NCBI GenBank assembly: GCA_040002995.1
Contig: JBDUDK010000033.1
Coordinates: forward strand, 7,029-71,028
DNA: 64,000 nt
Direction: 5' to 3'
From: JBDUDK01 sp040002995
GTDB lineage: Bacteria > Actinomycetota > Acidimicrobiia > Acidimicrobiales > Ilumatobacteraceae
A model generated the notes under the pieces. It searched no databases. It was not told where the DNA came from and saw only the letters and a program-made list of their open reading frames with translations. Within the stretch, counting starts at the first letter, position 1. Every line of letters starts with the position of its first letter. The translations under genes and the position numbers were made by a program. Below are positions 17,196 to 25,080 of this stretch, in pieces.

Positions 17196-18485
17196 ATGCA
17201 CCAGCGGGTTGCGGTGGCACTTTCAGCCGCGGCCCTAGTGGCCGTCGTGGGCGGGGGCGCCGCACTGGCCCTTCACTCCGGCAGCCGGCCAAAGGCGCCC
17301 GTTCCTATCGTCGTGCAGAGCGAGCAGCCGGCCACTGGAGGGGCGATCTCGTCAACCACGGCCGCGTCTGCGTCCCGGCTAGCCGGCCCCGACGCGAACT
17401 TCACGTTCGTGCTCAGCGGCGCACTGCCGGCGCTCGACGGCGATCGACCCGCGTGGCATCTCCCGGCGAGCCCGACCGCCGACCTCGGCGCGATCGCCGC
17501 GCTGGCCAAGACCCTCGGGCTCGAGGGTGATGTGTCCGTCGTCGACGGTGGATGGAACGTCGGCGATCAGAACGGTGGTCAGAGCCTCTATGTCGGCAAG
17601 GCACCAGGTTTGCCGTGGTACTACGCCGACATCAGCACGAAAGAGGCCTACGCGTGTCCCGCCGTCACAACCGTGCCCAGCACGGGCGATGTTGTCACGA
17701 CCATTTTGTCGCCCGAGTGTGTGGCCCCGCCGCCGCCCGTCGGTGTTCCTACGAAGGATGACGCGCTCGCGAAAGCGGGCGACCTCTTCAAGGCGCTCGG
17801 TGTCGACACAAGCTCGTACACGGTTGCGTTCGCCGGCAGCGAGTGGTCGGCCGAGGTGCAGGCCATACCGATGTTCGACGGCATCGGCGCGCCGACTCTG
17901 ATGTCGTCGATCAGCTTCGGTGGCGAAGGCAAGCTCCAATACGCGAACGGCTACCTGCTCGCGCCCGAGAAGGCCGACAGCTACCCGCGCATCGGCACGC
18001 TCAAAGCGTTCGACTCACTCAAATCCGGCTCCGGGGCCAAGGGGATCGTCGTCGGCACCAATTGCAACGGGTACGACCCCGCCGGCGTCACCACCACCAT
18101 CCCGGTCGACCAGCCGATGTCGCCCTCGGCCATCACCTGTGGGTCGATCGTCTGCGGATTTGCGCCCGTGACCACCATTCCCGGCACGGCTCCCATCGAC
18201 GCGACGACGGCCCCCCCGCCGCCGTGTGTCGAGCCAAGCGCACCTCAACCGGTCACGATCACGATCACCGGCGCCCACGAAACGCTCTTGCCTCTCATGG
18301 GCGCCGACGGCTCGACATGGCTGGTGCCGGGCTACGAGTTCTCGGCGGCCGACGGCGGGACCTGGCCGGTACTTGCGATCGACCAGTCGTTCGTCGACCA
18401 GGTCGCGCCGCCACAACCGGTCCCCGAAACCAAGGTGGCGATGGGCAACAGTTCGGCGCCTCCGCCCTCGACGGCTGGGGGCTGA
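17196..18485 (+). CDS. Secreted or membrane-anchored protein of unknown function, second of a tandem pair
   Basis: A 429-residue paralogue of the preceding protein. It has an N-terminal signal/anchor (MHQRVAVALSAAALVAVVGG), the shared block with SGALPALDGDRPAWHLPASP, LAKTLGLEGDV and GGWNVGD, the shared FGGEGKLQYANGYLLAPEKA segment, and the C-terminal TGAHETLLPLMGADGS and DGGTWPVLAIDQSF. The central Cys-rich linker is about 75 residues shorter. The ATG at 17196 was chosen because it restores the signal peptide; no strong ribosome-binding site is seen, so it may be translated by coupling 8 bp after the first gene. Function is unknown. Confidence 0.78.
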   Translation: MHQRVAVALSAAALVAVVGGGAALALHSGSRPKAPVPIVVQSEQPATGGAISSTTAASASRLAGPDANFTFVLSGALPALDGDRPAWHLPASPTADLGAIAALAKTLGLEGDVSVVDGGWNVGDQNGGQSLYVGKAPGLPWYYADISTKEAYACPAVTTVPSTGDVVTTILSPECVAPPPPVGVPTKDDALAKAGDLFKALGVDTSSYTVAFAGSEWSAEVQAIPMFDGIGAPTLMSSISFGGEGKLQYANGYLLAPEKADSYPRIGTLKAFDSLKSGSGAKGIVVGTNCNGYDPAGVTTTIPVDQPMSPSAITCGSIVCGFAPVTTIPGTAPIDATTAPPPPCVEPSAPQPVTITITGAHETLLPLMGADGSTWLVPGYEFSAADGGTWPVLAIDQSFVDQVAPPQPVPETKVAMGNSSAPPPSTAGG

Positions 18486-18499
18486 GCAAGCCCCTCCGG

Positions 18500-18505
18500 T
18501 AGCCT
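18500..18505 (+). promoter_or_regulatory. Putative leaderless -10 element for ffh
   Basis: TAGCCT lies 10 nt before the ffh ATG, without a Shine-Dalgarno sequence. It would give ffh its own promoter, independent of the secreted pair upstream. Confidence 0.4.
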
Positions 18506-18515
18506 CAGCAGCCGC

Positions 18516-19883
18516 ATGTTCGAGGCACTCTCCGACCGGTTCGAGGGCATCTTCAAGCGCCTTCGCGGTAAGGGGCGCCTGAGCGAGGCCGACGTCGACG
18601 AGGTGCTGCGCGAGATCCGCGTGGCTCTTCTCGAAGCCGACGTGAACTTCACGGTCGTCCGCGACGTGATCGCTCGCATCAAAGAGGCTTGTATCGGCGC
18701 CGACTTGGCGAAGAGCCTCAGCCCGAGCCAGCAGGTGGTCAAGATCGTAAACGCTGAGCTCGTCACGGCCCTCGGGGGCGAGTCGCTCAAGATCAGCTAC
18801 GCGTCCAAGCCGCCCACCGTTGTGCTGATGGCCGGCCTCCAGGGCTCCGGCAAGACCACCGCCGCGGCCAAGCTCGCCCGTTGGTTCAAGGCGCAGGGTC
18901 GTAACCCGCTTCTCGTCGGCGCCGACCTCCAACGGCCGGCCGCGGTCGAGCAGCTGCGCACGCTCGGACGACAGGTCGACGTGCCAGTGTTCTCCGAATC
19001 CGACGATGTGCTTCGCCAAGGCGGCGCCGACCCCGTGAAGACAGCGGGTGCGGGCGTCGTCGAGGCGCGTCGCCTAGGACGCGACGTCCTCATCGTCGAC
19101 ACGGCCGGCCGGTTGGCGATCGACAGCGAGCTGATGGAGCAGGTGCGCCAAATCAGCGCGGCCGTCGTCCCCGACTACACCTTCCTCGTCGTCGACGCGA
19201 TGACCGGACAGGACGCCGTCAACGTCGCCAAGGCCTTCCATGAAACGCTCGAACTCGACGGCGTGATCCTCACGAAGCTCGATGGCGACGCCCGCGGTGG
19301 CGCGGCACTGAGCGTCAAGGAGATTGTCGGGCGGCCGATCGCGTTCGCGAGCACCGGCGAGAAGCTGGACGCGTTCGAGCAGTTCCATCCCGACCGCATG
19401 GCGTCGCGCATCTTGGGCATGGGCGACGTCCTGAGCCTCATCGAAAAGGCCGAGCAGGTCTACGAGAAGGACCAGGCCGAGGCGGCCGCGGCAAAGATGT
19501 TCGAAGGGGAGTTCACCTTCGATGACTTCCTCGAGCAGATGCAGCAGCTCAAGAAGATGGGGTCGCTCTCGAGCCTCATCGGTATGATGCCCGGCGTCCC
19601 CAAGGAGCTGAAGAGCGCCAAGGTCGACGACAACGAACTCAAGCGGGTCGAGGCGATCATTCATTCGATGACCAGGGAGGAGCGCCGCCGGCCCGAACTG
19701 ATCAACGGCTCACGCCGGCTGCGGATTGCCACCGGAAGCGGCACGAGCACCGGAGACGTCAACCGTCTCGTCAAGCAGTTCCAGGACGTCCAGAAGATGA
19801 TGAAGCGGATGGGCGGTCTCGGCACCAAGAAGGGCAAGCGGCGCGGGCCGGCCATGCCGCCCGGGTTCCCCGGTCTCAATTGA
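18516..19883 (+). CDS. ffh: Signal recognition particle protein Ffh (SRP54)
   Basis: A 455-residue SRP GTPase that binds signal peptides and 4.5S RNA. The N domain covers residues 1-85; the G domain has GLQGSGKTTAAAKLA near 107, DTAGRLAID near 195 and TKLDGDARGG near 252. The M domain from about 300 is Met-rich, with the RNA-binding segment GSRRLRIATGSGTS near 408-421 and a basic tail. Its receptor FtsY is encoded upstream and rpsP follows 28 bp downstream. Confidence 0.97.
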   Translation: MFEALSDRFEGIFKRLRGKGRLSEADVDEVLREIRVALLEADVNFTVVRDVIARIKEACIGADLAKSLSPSQQVVKIVNAELVTALGGESLKISYASKPPTVVLMAGLQGSGKTTAAAKLARWFKAQGRNPLLVGADLQRPAAVEQLRTLGRQVDVPVFSESDDVLRQGGADPVKTAGAGVVEARRLGRDVLIVDTAGRLAIDSELMEQVRQISAAVVPDYTFLVVDAMTGQDAVNVAKAFHETLELDGVILTKLDGDARGGAALSVKEIVGRPIAFASTGEKLDAFEQFHPDRMASRILGMGDVLSLIEKAEQVYEKDQAEAAAAKMFEGEFTFDDFLEQMQQLKKMGSLSSLIGMMPGVPKELKSAKVDDNELKRVEAIIHSMTREERRRPELINGSRRLRIATGSGTSTGDVNRLVKQFQDVQKMMKRMGGLGTKKGKRRGPAMPPGFPGLN

Positions 19884-19911
19884 GGCCGAGGTCAGCAGAA
19901 AGAGGACGATC

Positions 19912-20175
19912 GTGGCAGTGAAGCTCCGCCTCATGCGGATGGGCAAGACCAAACAACCGACGTACCGCGTCGTGGCTGCGGACGCGCGCTCGCCGCGCGA
20001 CGGCCGGTTCATCGAGATCGTCGGTACGTATGAACCGCGCCAGGACCCGTCGAAGATCCTCATCGACAACGACAAGGCCGTCGCGTGGTTGCGCAAAGGC
20101 GCTCAGCCCACCGATCGGGTGCAGAAGCTGCTCGTGATCTCCGGCGCGTGGGACTCCTTCAAGGGTGGCAAGTGA
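19912..20175 (+). CDS. rpsP: 30S ribosomal protein S16
   Basis: An 87-residue S16, a small-subunit assembly protein. It begins MAVKLRLMRMGKTKQPTYRVV and contains DARSPRDGRFIEIVGTYEPR, both diagnostic. The start is GTG with AAAGAGGA 9-10 nt upstream. It is first in the rpsP-khpA-rimM-(trmD-rplS) block; its stop overlaps the next start by 4 nt. Confidence 0.97.
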   Translation: MAVKLRLMRMGKTKQPTYRVVAADARSPRDGRFIEIVGTYEPRQDPSKILIDNDKAVAWLRKGAQPTDRVQKLLVISGAWDSFKGGK

Positions 20176-20444
20176 GCGAGCACGAGCAGGGCAACAGCGT
20201 TTCGGTGCCCACCGCCACCAGCGTCCTCACCTACCTCGTGCGCTCGCTCGTCGACGAACCCGACGCGGTGCGTGTCGACGAAGTTGAGGGCCGTCGCGGC
20301 ATCAAGCTCGAGGTGCGCGTGGCACCGGGCGATCTCGGCCGCGTCATCGGGCGGCGAGGCCGCACGGCGCAATCGATTCGCACCGTCGTTCGAGCCGCCG
20401 CGGCGCGCGACGAGCGCGAGGTCGACGTCGACTTCGTCGACTAG
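20172..20444 (+). CDS. khpA: KH-domain RNA-binding protein KhpA
   Basis: A 90-residue single KH-domain protein. The GxxG loop is GRRG at residues 60-63 in LGRVIGRRGRTAQSIRTVV. KhpA binds RNA with partner KhpB and affects cell size and translation in other bacteria; KhpB is not in the window. The GTG overlaps the rpsP stop (GTGA). Position between rpsP and rimM is the usual one. Confidence 0.92.
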   Translation: MSEHEQGNSVSVPTATSVLTYLVRSLVDEPDAVRVDEVEGRRGIKLEVRVAPGDLGRVIGRRGRTAQSIRTVVRAAAARDEREVDVDFVD

Positions 20445-20899
20445 TGCTGCTCGAGGTCGGCCGCATCGGCCGCGCCCACGGTCTCAAAGGCGAGGTCATG
20501 GTCGACCTGATCACCGATCGACTCGATCGGGTTGCCGTTGGCACTGTCTTGTCGACCGATCGCGGTGACTTGGTTGTGGTCGGCAGCCGGCCTCACCAGA
20601 AACGTTTCATCGTGGCGTTCGAAGGCGTGAGCGATCGGACCGCGGCTGAGGGGTTGGCCGGCACCGCGTTGCGCGCCGAGTCGGTCGACGATCCCGAAGC
20701 GCTCTGGGTGCACGAGTTGGTTGGGACGCTTGTGGTCGAGGTGACCGGCGTTGAACGTGGCGTTGTCCGCTCTGTTCAAGCGAACCCCGCGCACGACCTA
20801 CTCGTCTTGGAATCGGGCGCGCTCGTGCCGATCGTCTTCGTCGTCTCGTGCATCGACGGCGTGACACTGATCGATCCGCCGCGCGGCCTCTTCGATTAG
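20444..20899 (+). CDS. rimM: Ribosome maturation factor RimM
   Basis: A 151-residue 30S assembly factor that acts on the S19/head region. The N-terminal RimM domain starts LLEVGRIGRAHGLKGEVMV; the C-terminal PRC barrel includes NPAHDLLVLESGALVPIVFV. It is slightly short for the family. The GTG shares one base with the khpA TAG. In most bacteria trmD follows at once; here a 1.1-kb antisense HNH gene and a 372-bp gap intervene, and the 3' ends overlap by 4 nt. Confidence 0.92.
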   Translation: MLLEVGRIGRAHGLKGEVMVDLITDRLDRVAVGTVLSTDRGDLVVVGSRPHQKRFIVAFEGVSDRTAAEGLAGTALRAESVDDPEALWVHELVGTLVVEVTGVERGVVRSVQANPAHDLLVLESGALVPIVFVVSCIDGVTLIDPPRGLFD

Positions 20900-22032
20900 G
20901 GCGGCGCGCGGCTCGGGACAGTTTGGGGTGGGTGGAGCTTCAGGTTCTTGGCGCTGCCTTCGATTCGCCAGTGTTGATGATGGACCAACTGATGGTGGGT
21001 GAGGCAGAGCAGGACGAGGTTGTCGAGATCGGTGCGTCCGCCGTCGGGCCATTGCACGATGTGATGGGCTTGACACCAGCCTGGAGGTCGATCACAGCCG
21101 GGGAACCGGCACCCGGCGTCGCGGACGACTAACGCCTTGTACTGGGCGTCGCTGGCGACGCGTCTCGATCGGCCGAAATCCAAGATTTCGTTGCGGCCGT
21201 TCATCAGGACGGAGGCGATGTTGGCGTCGCATGCCAACCGGCGGGCGGCTTCGATGGTGATCGTTTCGCCGGTGTCGAGCAGGGCCCGTCCACCCTTATG
21301 GCCATTCAGTTGTTCGACATCGATCGTGACGAGGATGTGGGGGCGTTCGCGACCTCCGGTCACGGTGCCCGCGTTGTATGCGTTGGCGAGTTCGATGAGG
21401 GCGTCGGCGCGGCGTTGCTCGGGGGTGCGGCCGGTCTCGTCGAGGCGGTGAATGCGCACGAGATCGTCGATGGCGTGCCGCATCACCCGCCCCGTCTCCG
21501 CTTCGAACAAGCCGTCTATGCGGACCATCCCATCCATCGTTGCGAAGAACTTCAATGACCGCCTGCGGTGACAGCTCCGCGCGTGGGTCTCATCCGCGGC
21601 ACGATCGACCACCGCTCGCCACTGGTCGACAGCGGCCCGCAACTTGGGTGGGGTCAACACCGACGCGGCGTCCACCAACGGACTCGACTCGAAGGCGGGA
21701 TGCGCGGCGACAGCGCTGAGCACCGCAACGTTCTCTAGCGCGACTTCACCGGCACGAACCGCGTCGGCCAGCACCGGCGACACGACCAGGGCCGCGCCGA
21801 CGGCGGCGTGCTGTTTGGCGAGCTGCACCGTCGAACCCGTCGCCTGCGCCAACCACGCCACATCGACGCCCGCGGCAGACCGGGCGTATTGGGCTTCGAC
21901 GGTGTCGAGGATCCGGCGTAGTTCGGCCACGAACATGCGCCAGCAGGAAGGGTCGAACGCGGTGGGGTCGAGCTCGGCCATGGCGTGGGCCAGCTCGCTC
22001 GCCTTTTCTCGCACCTTCCCGGGATCGAACAT
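20896..22032 (-). CDS. DUF222 / HNH endonuclease domain protein (13E12-repeat type), LexA box at start
   Basis: A 378-residue protein of the DUF222-HNH family, the group that includes the mycobacterial 13E12 repeats. The N-terminal two-thirds is helical DUF222. The C-terminal HNH nuclease shows CRFPGC at 308-313, His-His at 323-324, Asp-Leu-Asp-Asn ending at 338, Cys343 and His-His at 346-347, so the metal site looks intact. Such genes are multicopy and mobile-like, and their function is not settled. It lies antisense between rimM and trmD, an unusual place. The ATG is inside a perfect palindrome matching the LexA box, and TACAGT sits 7 nt upstream, so it is probably an SOS-induced leaderless gene. 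Confidence 0.88.
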   Translation of the reverse strand: MFDPGKVREKASELAHAMAELDPTAFDPSCWRMFVAELRRILDTVEAQYARSAAGVDVAWLAQATGSTVQLAKQHAAVGAALVVSPVLADAVRAGEVALENVAVLSAVAAHPAFESSPLVDAASVLTPPKLRAAVDQWRAVVDRAADETHARSCHRRRSLKFFATMDGMVRIDGLFEAETGRVMRHAIDDLVRIHRLDETGRTPEQRRADALIELANAYNAGTVTGGRERPHILVTIDVEQLNGHKGGRALLDTGETITIEAARRLACDANIASVLMNGRNEILDFGRSRRVASDAQYKALVVRDAGCRFPGCDRPPGWCQAHHIVQWPDGGRTDLDNLVLLCLTHHQLVHHQHWRIEGSAKNLKLHPPQTVPSRAPP

Positions 22033-22040
22033 ATGTTCGA
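22025..22040. promoter_or_regulatory. Perfect LexA (SOS) box over the DUF222-HNH start codon
   Basis: TCGAACATATGTTCGA is a perfect 16-bp palindrome and matches the actinobacterial/Bacillus-type LexA consensus TCGAAC-N4-GTTCGA at every fixed base. The ATG of the HNH gene is in the centre (22032-22030) and the putative -10 abuts its edge. Bound LexA would cover the transcription start and start codon. Confidence 0.8.
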
Positions 22041-22045
22041 CTGTA
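22040..22045 (-). promoter_or_regulatory. Putative leaderless -10 element of the DUF222-HNH gene
   Basis: TACAGT (minus strand) lies 7 nt before the ATG and shares one base with the LexA box. The spacing is the same as at rsmD, yraN, ridA and addB in this window, supporting it as a real -10. Confidence 0.5.
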
Positions 22046-22389
22046 GCCCGCTAACGCGCCCGATGCACGCATTTGGCGCGAAAGTCTGCGCCTTCGTGAG
22101 AGGGCCTATCGTCGAGGGAGTGCGCCGGACGTGATGTGACGACGCCCAGGTCCGAGGGCGGTGTGGAGTCAAGAGTGCGACGACACCGACGTTGAAGCAC
22201 GACGATGAGGAGCAGCGAGCTCAGTAGAAGCATGACCATGCATCCACGTCGCCCGTGAGGAGACGGCGTCCAAGGACGGGCGATACCCGAGTGCACCTTC
22301 CCGAAGGGCGCCTCGTCCTTCATTCCGGAGCGGTATCGGCCCGTTCATCGATGTCGGAATGCACTGCGTCTCGCTCGAACAGCGCGCCG
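22046..22389. other. 344-bp gap between the HNH gene and trmD, no convincing gene
   Basis: This stretch separates the antisense HNH gene from trmD. It holds no recognised RNA gene or inverted-repeat boundary. A minus-strand reading frame (22051-22239) would encode a hydrophobic MVMLLLSSLLLIVVL segment with a basic tail, but it lacks a ribosome-binding site and coding signs. The gap may be debris from insertion of the HNH gene. Confidence 0.5.
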
Positions 22390-22395
22390 TAGGCT
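22390..22395 (+). promoter_or_regulatory. Putative leaderless -10 element for trmD
   Basis: TAGGCT lies 9 nt before the trmD GTG, with no Shine-Dalgarno sequence. It would restore expression of trmD-rplS, which the inserted antisense gene cut off from the rpsP promoter. Confidence 0.45.
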
Positions 22396-22404
22396 CACGC
22401 GCCG

Positions 22405-23178
22405 GTGCGCATTGACGTCTTCACCATCTTCCCCGACCTCGTCGACGGCTTCTTTTCCCACGGCCTTCTCGGCAAGGCACGGACGACCGGACTCCTCGAT
22501 CTACGCGCCCACGACTTGCGTTCGCTCGCCACCGACCCGCACCGATCCGTCGACGACGCGCCGTTCGGCGGTAGCGCCGGGATGGTGCTCATGCCCGAGC
22601 CGGTGTTCGCGGCGGTCGAGGCGGTCGAGCCACCGAGACCGCTTTACCTTCTCGGACCGGCCGGTCGCCCGTTCGATCAGGCCATGGCGCGAACGTTGGC
22701 CGCCAGCGGTGCTTTCTCGCTGCTGTGCGGTCGGTACGAAGGCGTTGACGATCGCATCCGTACGCATCTTTGCGACGACGAATTGTCGATAGGTGACTAC
22801 GTGCTCGCGGGGGGCGAGGTCGCCGCGTGCGTGGTGATCGAGGCGGTGGGACGTCTGCTTCCCGGTGTGATGGGCAACGCGGAATCGGCGATCGACGAGA
22901 GCTTCAGCGAGGGGTGGCTGGAGAATCCGCAGTTCACCCGTCCGGCCGAGTTCCGCGGCCTGGCCGTGCCCGAGGTCTTGCGCTCCGGCGACCACGCGCG
23001 CATCGCGAGGTGGCGGAGGGCCCAGGCGTTGCGTCGCACGCTCGAACGTCGTCCCGATCTTGTCGCCGCGGCCGGCGGGCTCAGCGCCGCGGACCAGGCT
23101 CTGTTGGACGAATTCGGGCCGATCACCTATCGTTCCCCAGCCCCCGACGATGCCGCACAGGAGCTTCGCGCGCCATGA
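22405..23178 (+). CDS. trmD: tRNA (guanine(37)-N(1))-methyltransferase
   Basis: A 257-residue SPOUT (knotted) methyltransferase that makes m1G37 in tRNAs and prevents +1 frameshifting. It has MRIDVFTIFPDLVDGFFSHGLLGKA at the N-terminus, the knot segment LLCGRYEGVDDRI near 110, the SIGDYVLAGGEVA loop near 127-139 and the GVMGNAESAIDESF substrate region. The start is GTG at 22405. rplS overlaps its stop by 4 nt (ATGA). Confidence 0.96.
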   Translation: MRIDVFTIFPDLVDGFFSHGLLGKARTTGLLDLRAHDLRSLATDPHRSVDDAPFGGSAGMVLMPEPVFAAVEAVEPPRPLYLLGPAGRPFDQAMARTLAASGAFSLLCGRYEGVDDRIRTHLCDDELSIGDYVLAGGEVAACVVIEAVGRLLPGVMGNAESAIDESFSEGWLENPQFTRPAEFRGLAVPEVLRSGDHARIARWRRAQALRRTLERRPDLVAAAGGLSAADQALLDEFGPITYRSPAPDDAAQELRAP

Positions 23179-23522
23179 AAAGCACTGATTTCATCGACAA
23201 CGAGAGCCTCCGCGACGACGTCCCTGTGTTCGGGGCGGGCGACAATCTCAAGGTGCACGTCCGCGTCGTCGAGGGCAATCGCGAGCGGCTGCAGGTCTTC
23301 CAGGGCAACGTCATTAGGCGCAGCGGCTCCGGTATTCACGAGACGTTCACAGTGCGCAAAGTGAGTTTCGGCGTCGGCGTCGAGCGGACATTTCCCGTGC
23401 ATTCGCCGATCATCGCGAAGCTCGAGCTCATCACGCGCGGCGATGTTCGGCGGGCCAAGCTCTATTACTTGCGTGACCGGGCCGGGAAGTCGGCGAAGAT
23501 CCGTGAGAAGCGCGAGCGCTGA
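23175..23522 (+). CDS. rplS: 50S ribosomal protein L19
   Basis: A 115-residue L19 at the 30S-50S interface. FRPGDT-like GAGDNLKVHVRVVEGNRERLQVFQG and the FTVRKVSFGVGVERTFPVHSP segment are diagnostic. The ATG overlaps the trmD stop. The lepB and rnhB genes that often follow in Actinobacteria are absent; DUF2469 comes next after 16 bp. Confidence 0.97.
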   Translation: MKSTDFIDNESLRDDVPVFGAGDNLKVHVRVVEGNRERLQVFQGNVIRRSGSGIHETFTVRKVSFGVGVERTFPVHSPIIAKLELITRGDVRRAKLYYLRDRAGKSAKIREKRER

Positions 23523-23538
23523 GTAGGACGGCGCTGCC

Positions 23539-23832
23539 GTGAGCGCCGACGACCTCGAGAACTACGAGGCCGATCGGGAACTTCTCCTCGCCCAGGAGTA
23601 TCGCGATGTGAGCGGTTTGTTCCGCTACGCAGTGGAGACAGAGCGGCGGTTCTACCTCGCGAACGACGTGAAGGTCGAGGTGCTCGGCGACGGGACGCGA
23701 CCGATGGTCGAGGTCGTGCTCAACGACGCGTGGGTCTGGGACATGTACCGCCAGAGCCGGTTCGTGCCGTCGGTTCGTGTGATCACGTTCAAGGACGTCA
23801 ACGTCGAGGAGTTGCCGCGCACTGATACATGA
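23539..23832 (+). CDS. DUF2469 family protein
   Basis: A 97-residue protein of the actinobacteria-restricted DUF2469 family. MSADDLENYEADRELLLAQEYRDV and the ERRFYLANDVKVEV segment are highly conserved. It is usually encoded between rnhB and yraN; function unknown. The start GTG is 16 bp after rplS. The acidic N-terminus and lack of membrane segments suggest a cytosolic protein. Confidence 0.88.
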   Translation: MSADDLENYEADRELLLAQEYRDVSGLFRYAVETERRFYLANDVKVEVLGDGTRPMVEVVLNDAWVWDMYRQSRFVPSVRVITFKDVNVEELPRTDT

Positions 23833-23837
23833 CGGCG

Positions 23838-23843
23838 TAGCGT
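23838..23843 (+). promoter_or_regulatory. Putative leaderless -10 element for yraN
   Basis: TAGCGT lies 7 nt before the yraN ATG, identical in sequence and spacing to the rsmD site. Confidence 0.5.
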
Positions 23844-23850
23844 CTCGGCG

Positions 23851-24198
23851 ATGGCGAACCTCGGGCGGCGGGCCCATGGTCGCTTCGGCGAAGACCGAGC
23901 GGCGGCATGGTATGAGGCAAACGGCTACGCGGTGTTGGCGCGTAACTGGCGTACTCGCGAAGGAGAGCTCGACCTCGTCGCCCGCAAGGACGGTGTCGTG
24001 GTGTTCTGCGAGGTCAAGGCCAGGGCTTCGAACGCGTTCGGCGCGCCGGTCGAGGCGGTGACTCGCGCGAAGCAACGCCAGGTGCGCCACATGGCCGTGG
24101 CCTTCCTGGCCGGTCAAGACCTGCGGGCCGACGAGCTGCGATTCGATGTCGTGAGCGTCCTGGCCGGCAAGGTGGAGGTCATCGAGGGCGCGTTTTGA
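23851..24198 (+). CDS. yraN: UPF0102 / YraN family, predicted endonuclease-fold protein
   Basis: A 115-residue protein of the YraN family, which has a restriction-endonuclease-like fold. The candidate active site is EGELDLVARKDGVVVFCEVKAR near residues 35-56, the E-x-D...E-V-K pattern of the PD-(D/E)XK superfamily. Cellular role is unresolved. It follows DUF2469 as in other actinobacteria; the next step of that block (comM/dprA) is replaced by an ABC exporter. Confidence 0.88.
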   Translation: MANLGRRAHGRFGEDRAAAWYEANGYAVLARNWRTREGELDLVARKDGVVVFCEVKARASNAFGAPVEAVTRAKQRQVRHMAVAFLAGQDLRADELRFDVVSVLAGKVEVIEGAF

Positions 24199-24234
24199 TC
24201 GACGCGCGCGACTCCTGTCGTCAAGACTGCACCG

Positions 24235-25080
24235 ATGAGCGATGCCGCGATTCAGGTGCGCGGGCTGCACAAGGCCTACGGCTCGTTCGCGGCGGTCGAC
24301 GGCGTTGACCTCGAGGTGGTTACGTCGGAGATCTTCGCGTTGCTCGGCCCGAACGGCGCCGGCAAGACCACGATCACCGAGATACTCGAGGGCTACCGCG
24401 TTCGTGACGGCGGAGAGGTCTCCGTGCTCGGCGTCGATCCGGCGCGCGGCGATCGGTGGTGGCGAGCGCGCATTGGCATCGTCCTCCAGAGCGGCAGCGT
24501 GAACGACGAGCTCAGCGTGTCTGAGCTGGTGCACCATTTCGCGTCGTACTACCCGACGCCGCGCGATCCGGAGGAGGTCATCGACGCGGTCGGTCTCAGC
24601 GAGAAGCGCTCCTCCCGTGTCGGGAAGCTGTCGGGTGGTCAGCAGCGCCGGCTCGACGTCGCGCTCGGAGTCATCGGGCGGCCGGAGTTGTTGTTCCTCG
24701 ATGAGCCCACCACGGGATTCGACCCCGAGGCGCGGCGCCAGTTCTGGGGACTGATCGGGCGGCTGCGGGGCGAAGGCACCACTATCTTGCTCACGACGCA
24801 TTACCTGGAGGAGGCGGAGGCGCTAGCCGACCGGGTGGGTGTGCTCTCGCGGGGGCGGCTGCTCGCCGTGGCCCCTCCGGCCACGCTTGGTGGACGCGCC
24901 GAGGCTTCGGCGACGGTTCGCTGGCTCGATCAGGACGGCCCGCACGAGATCACCACGATGGAGCCGACGCGAGCGGTCACCGAGCTCGCGGCGCGGTTCG
25001 ATGGCGAGATTCCGGAACTCGTCGTCGCCCGTCCGACACTCGAGGACGTGTACCTGCGGATGATCGGAGCTGAGGCGTGA
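24235..25080 (+). CDS. ABC transporter ATP-binding protein (ABC-2 exporter type)
   Basis: A 281-residue ATPase of the drug/antibiotic exporter class. Walker A LLGPNGAGKTT is near residues 36-46, the signature LSGGQQRRLDVALG near 131-144, Walker B LLFLDEPTTGFDP near 151-163 and the H-loop THYLEEAEALADR follows. A C-terminal extension of about 60 residues resembles the regulatory tail of DrrA-like ATPases. The permease gene overlaps it by 4 nt, so the two form one exporter. Substrate is unknown. Confidence 0.92.
   Translation: MSDAAIQVRGLHKAYGSFAAVDGVDLEVVTSEIFALLGPNGAGKTTITEILEGYRVRDGGEVSVLGVDPARGDRWWRARIGIVLQSGSVNDELSVSELVHHFASYYPTPRDPEEVIDAVGLSEKRSSRVGKLSGGQQRRLDVALGVIGRPELLFLDEPTTGFDPEARRQFWGLIGRLRGEGTTILLTTHYLEEAEALADRVGVLSRGRLLAVAPPATLGGRAEASATVRWLDQDGPHEITTMEPTRAVTELAARFDGEIPELVVARPTLEDVYLRMIGAEA

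Noticed and set aside
22051..22239. Minus-strand frame with a hydrophobic MVMLLLSSLLLIVVL segment
   Set aside because: No ribosome-binding site or -10 element, biased composition, and it lies in a region likely disturbed by insertion of the HNH gene. Not strong enough to call.
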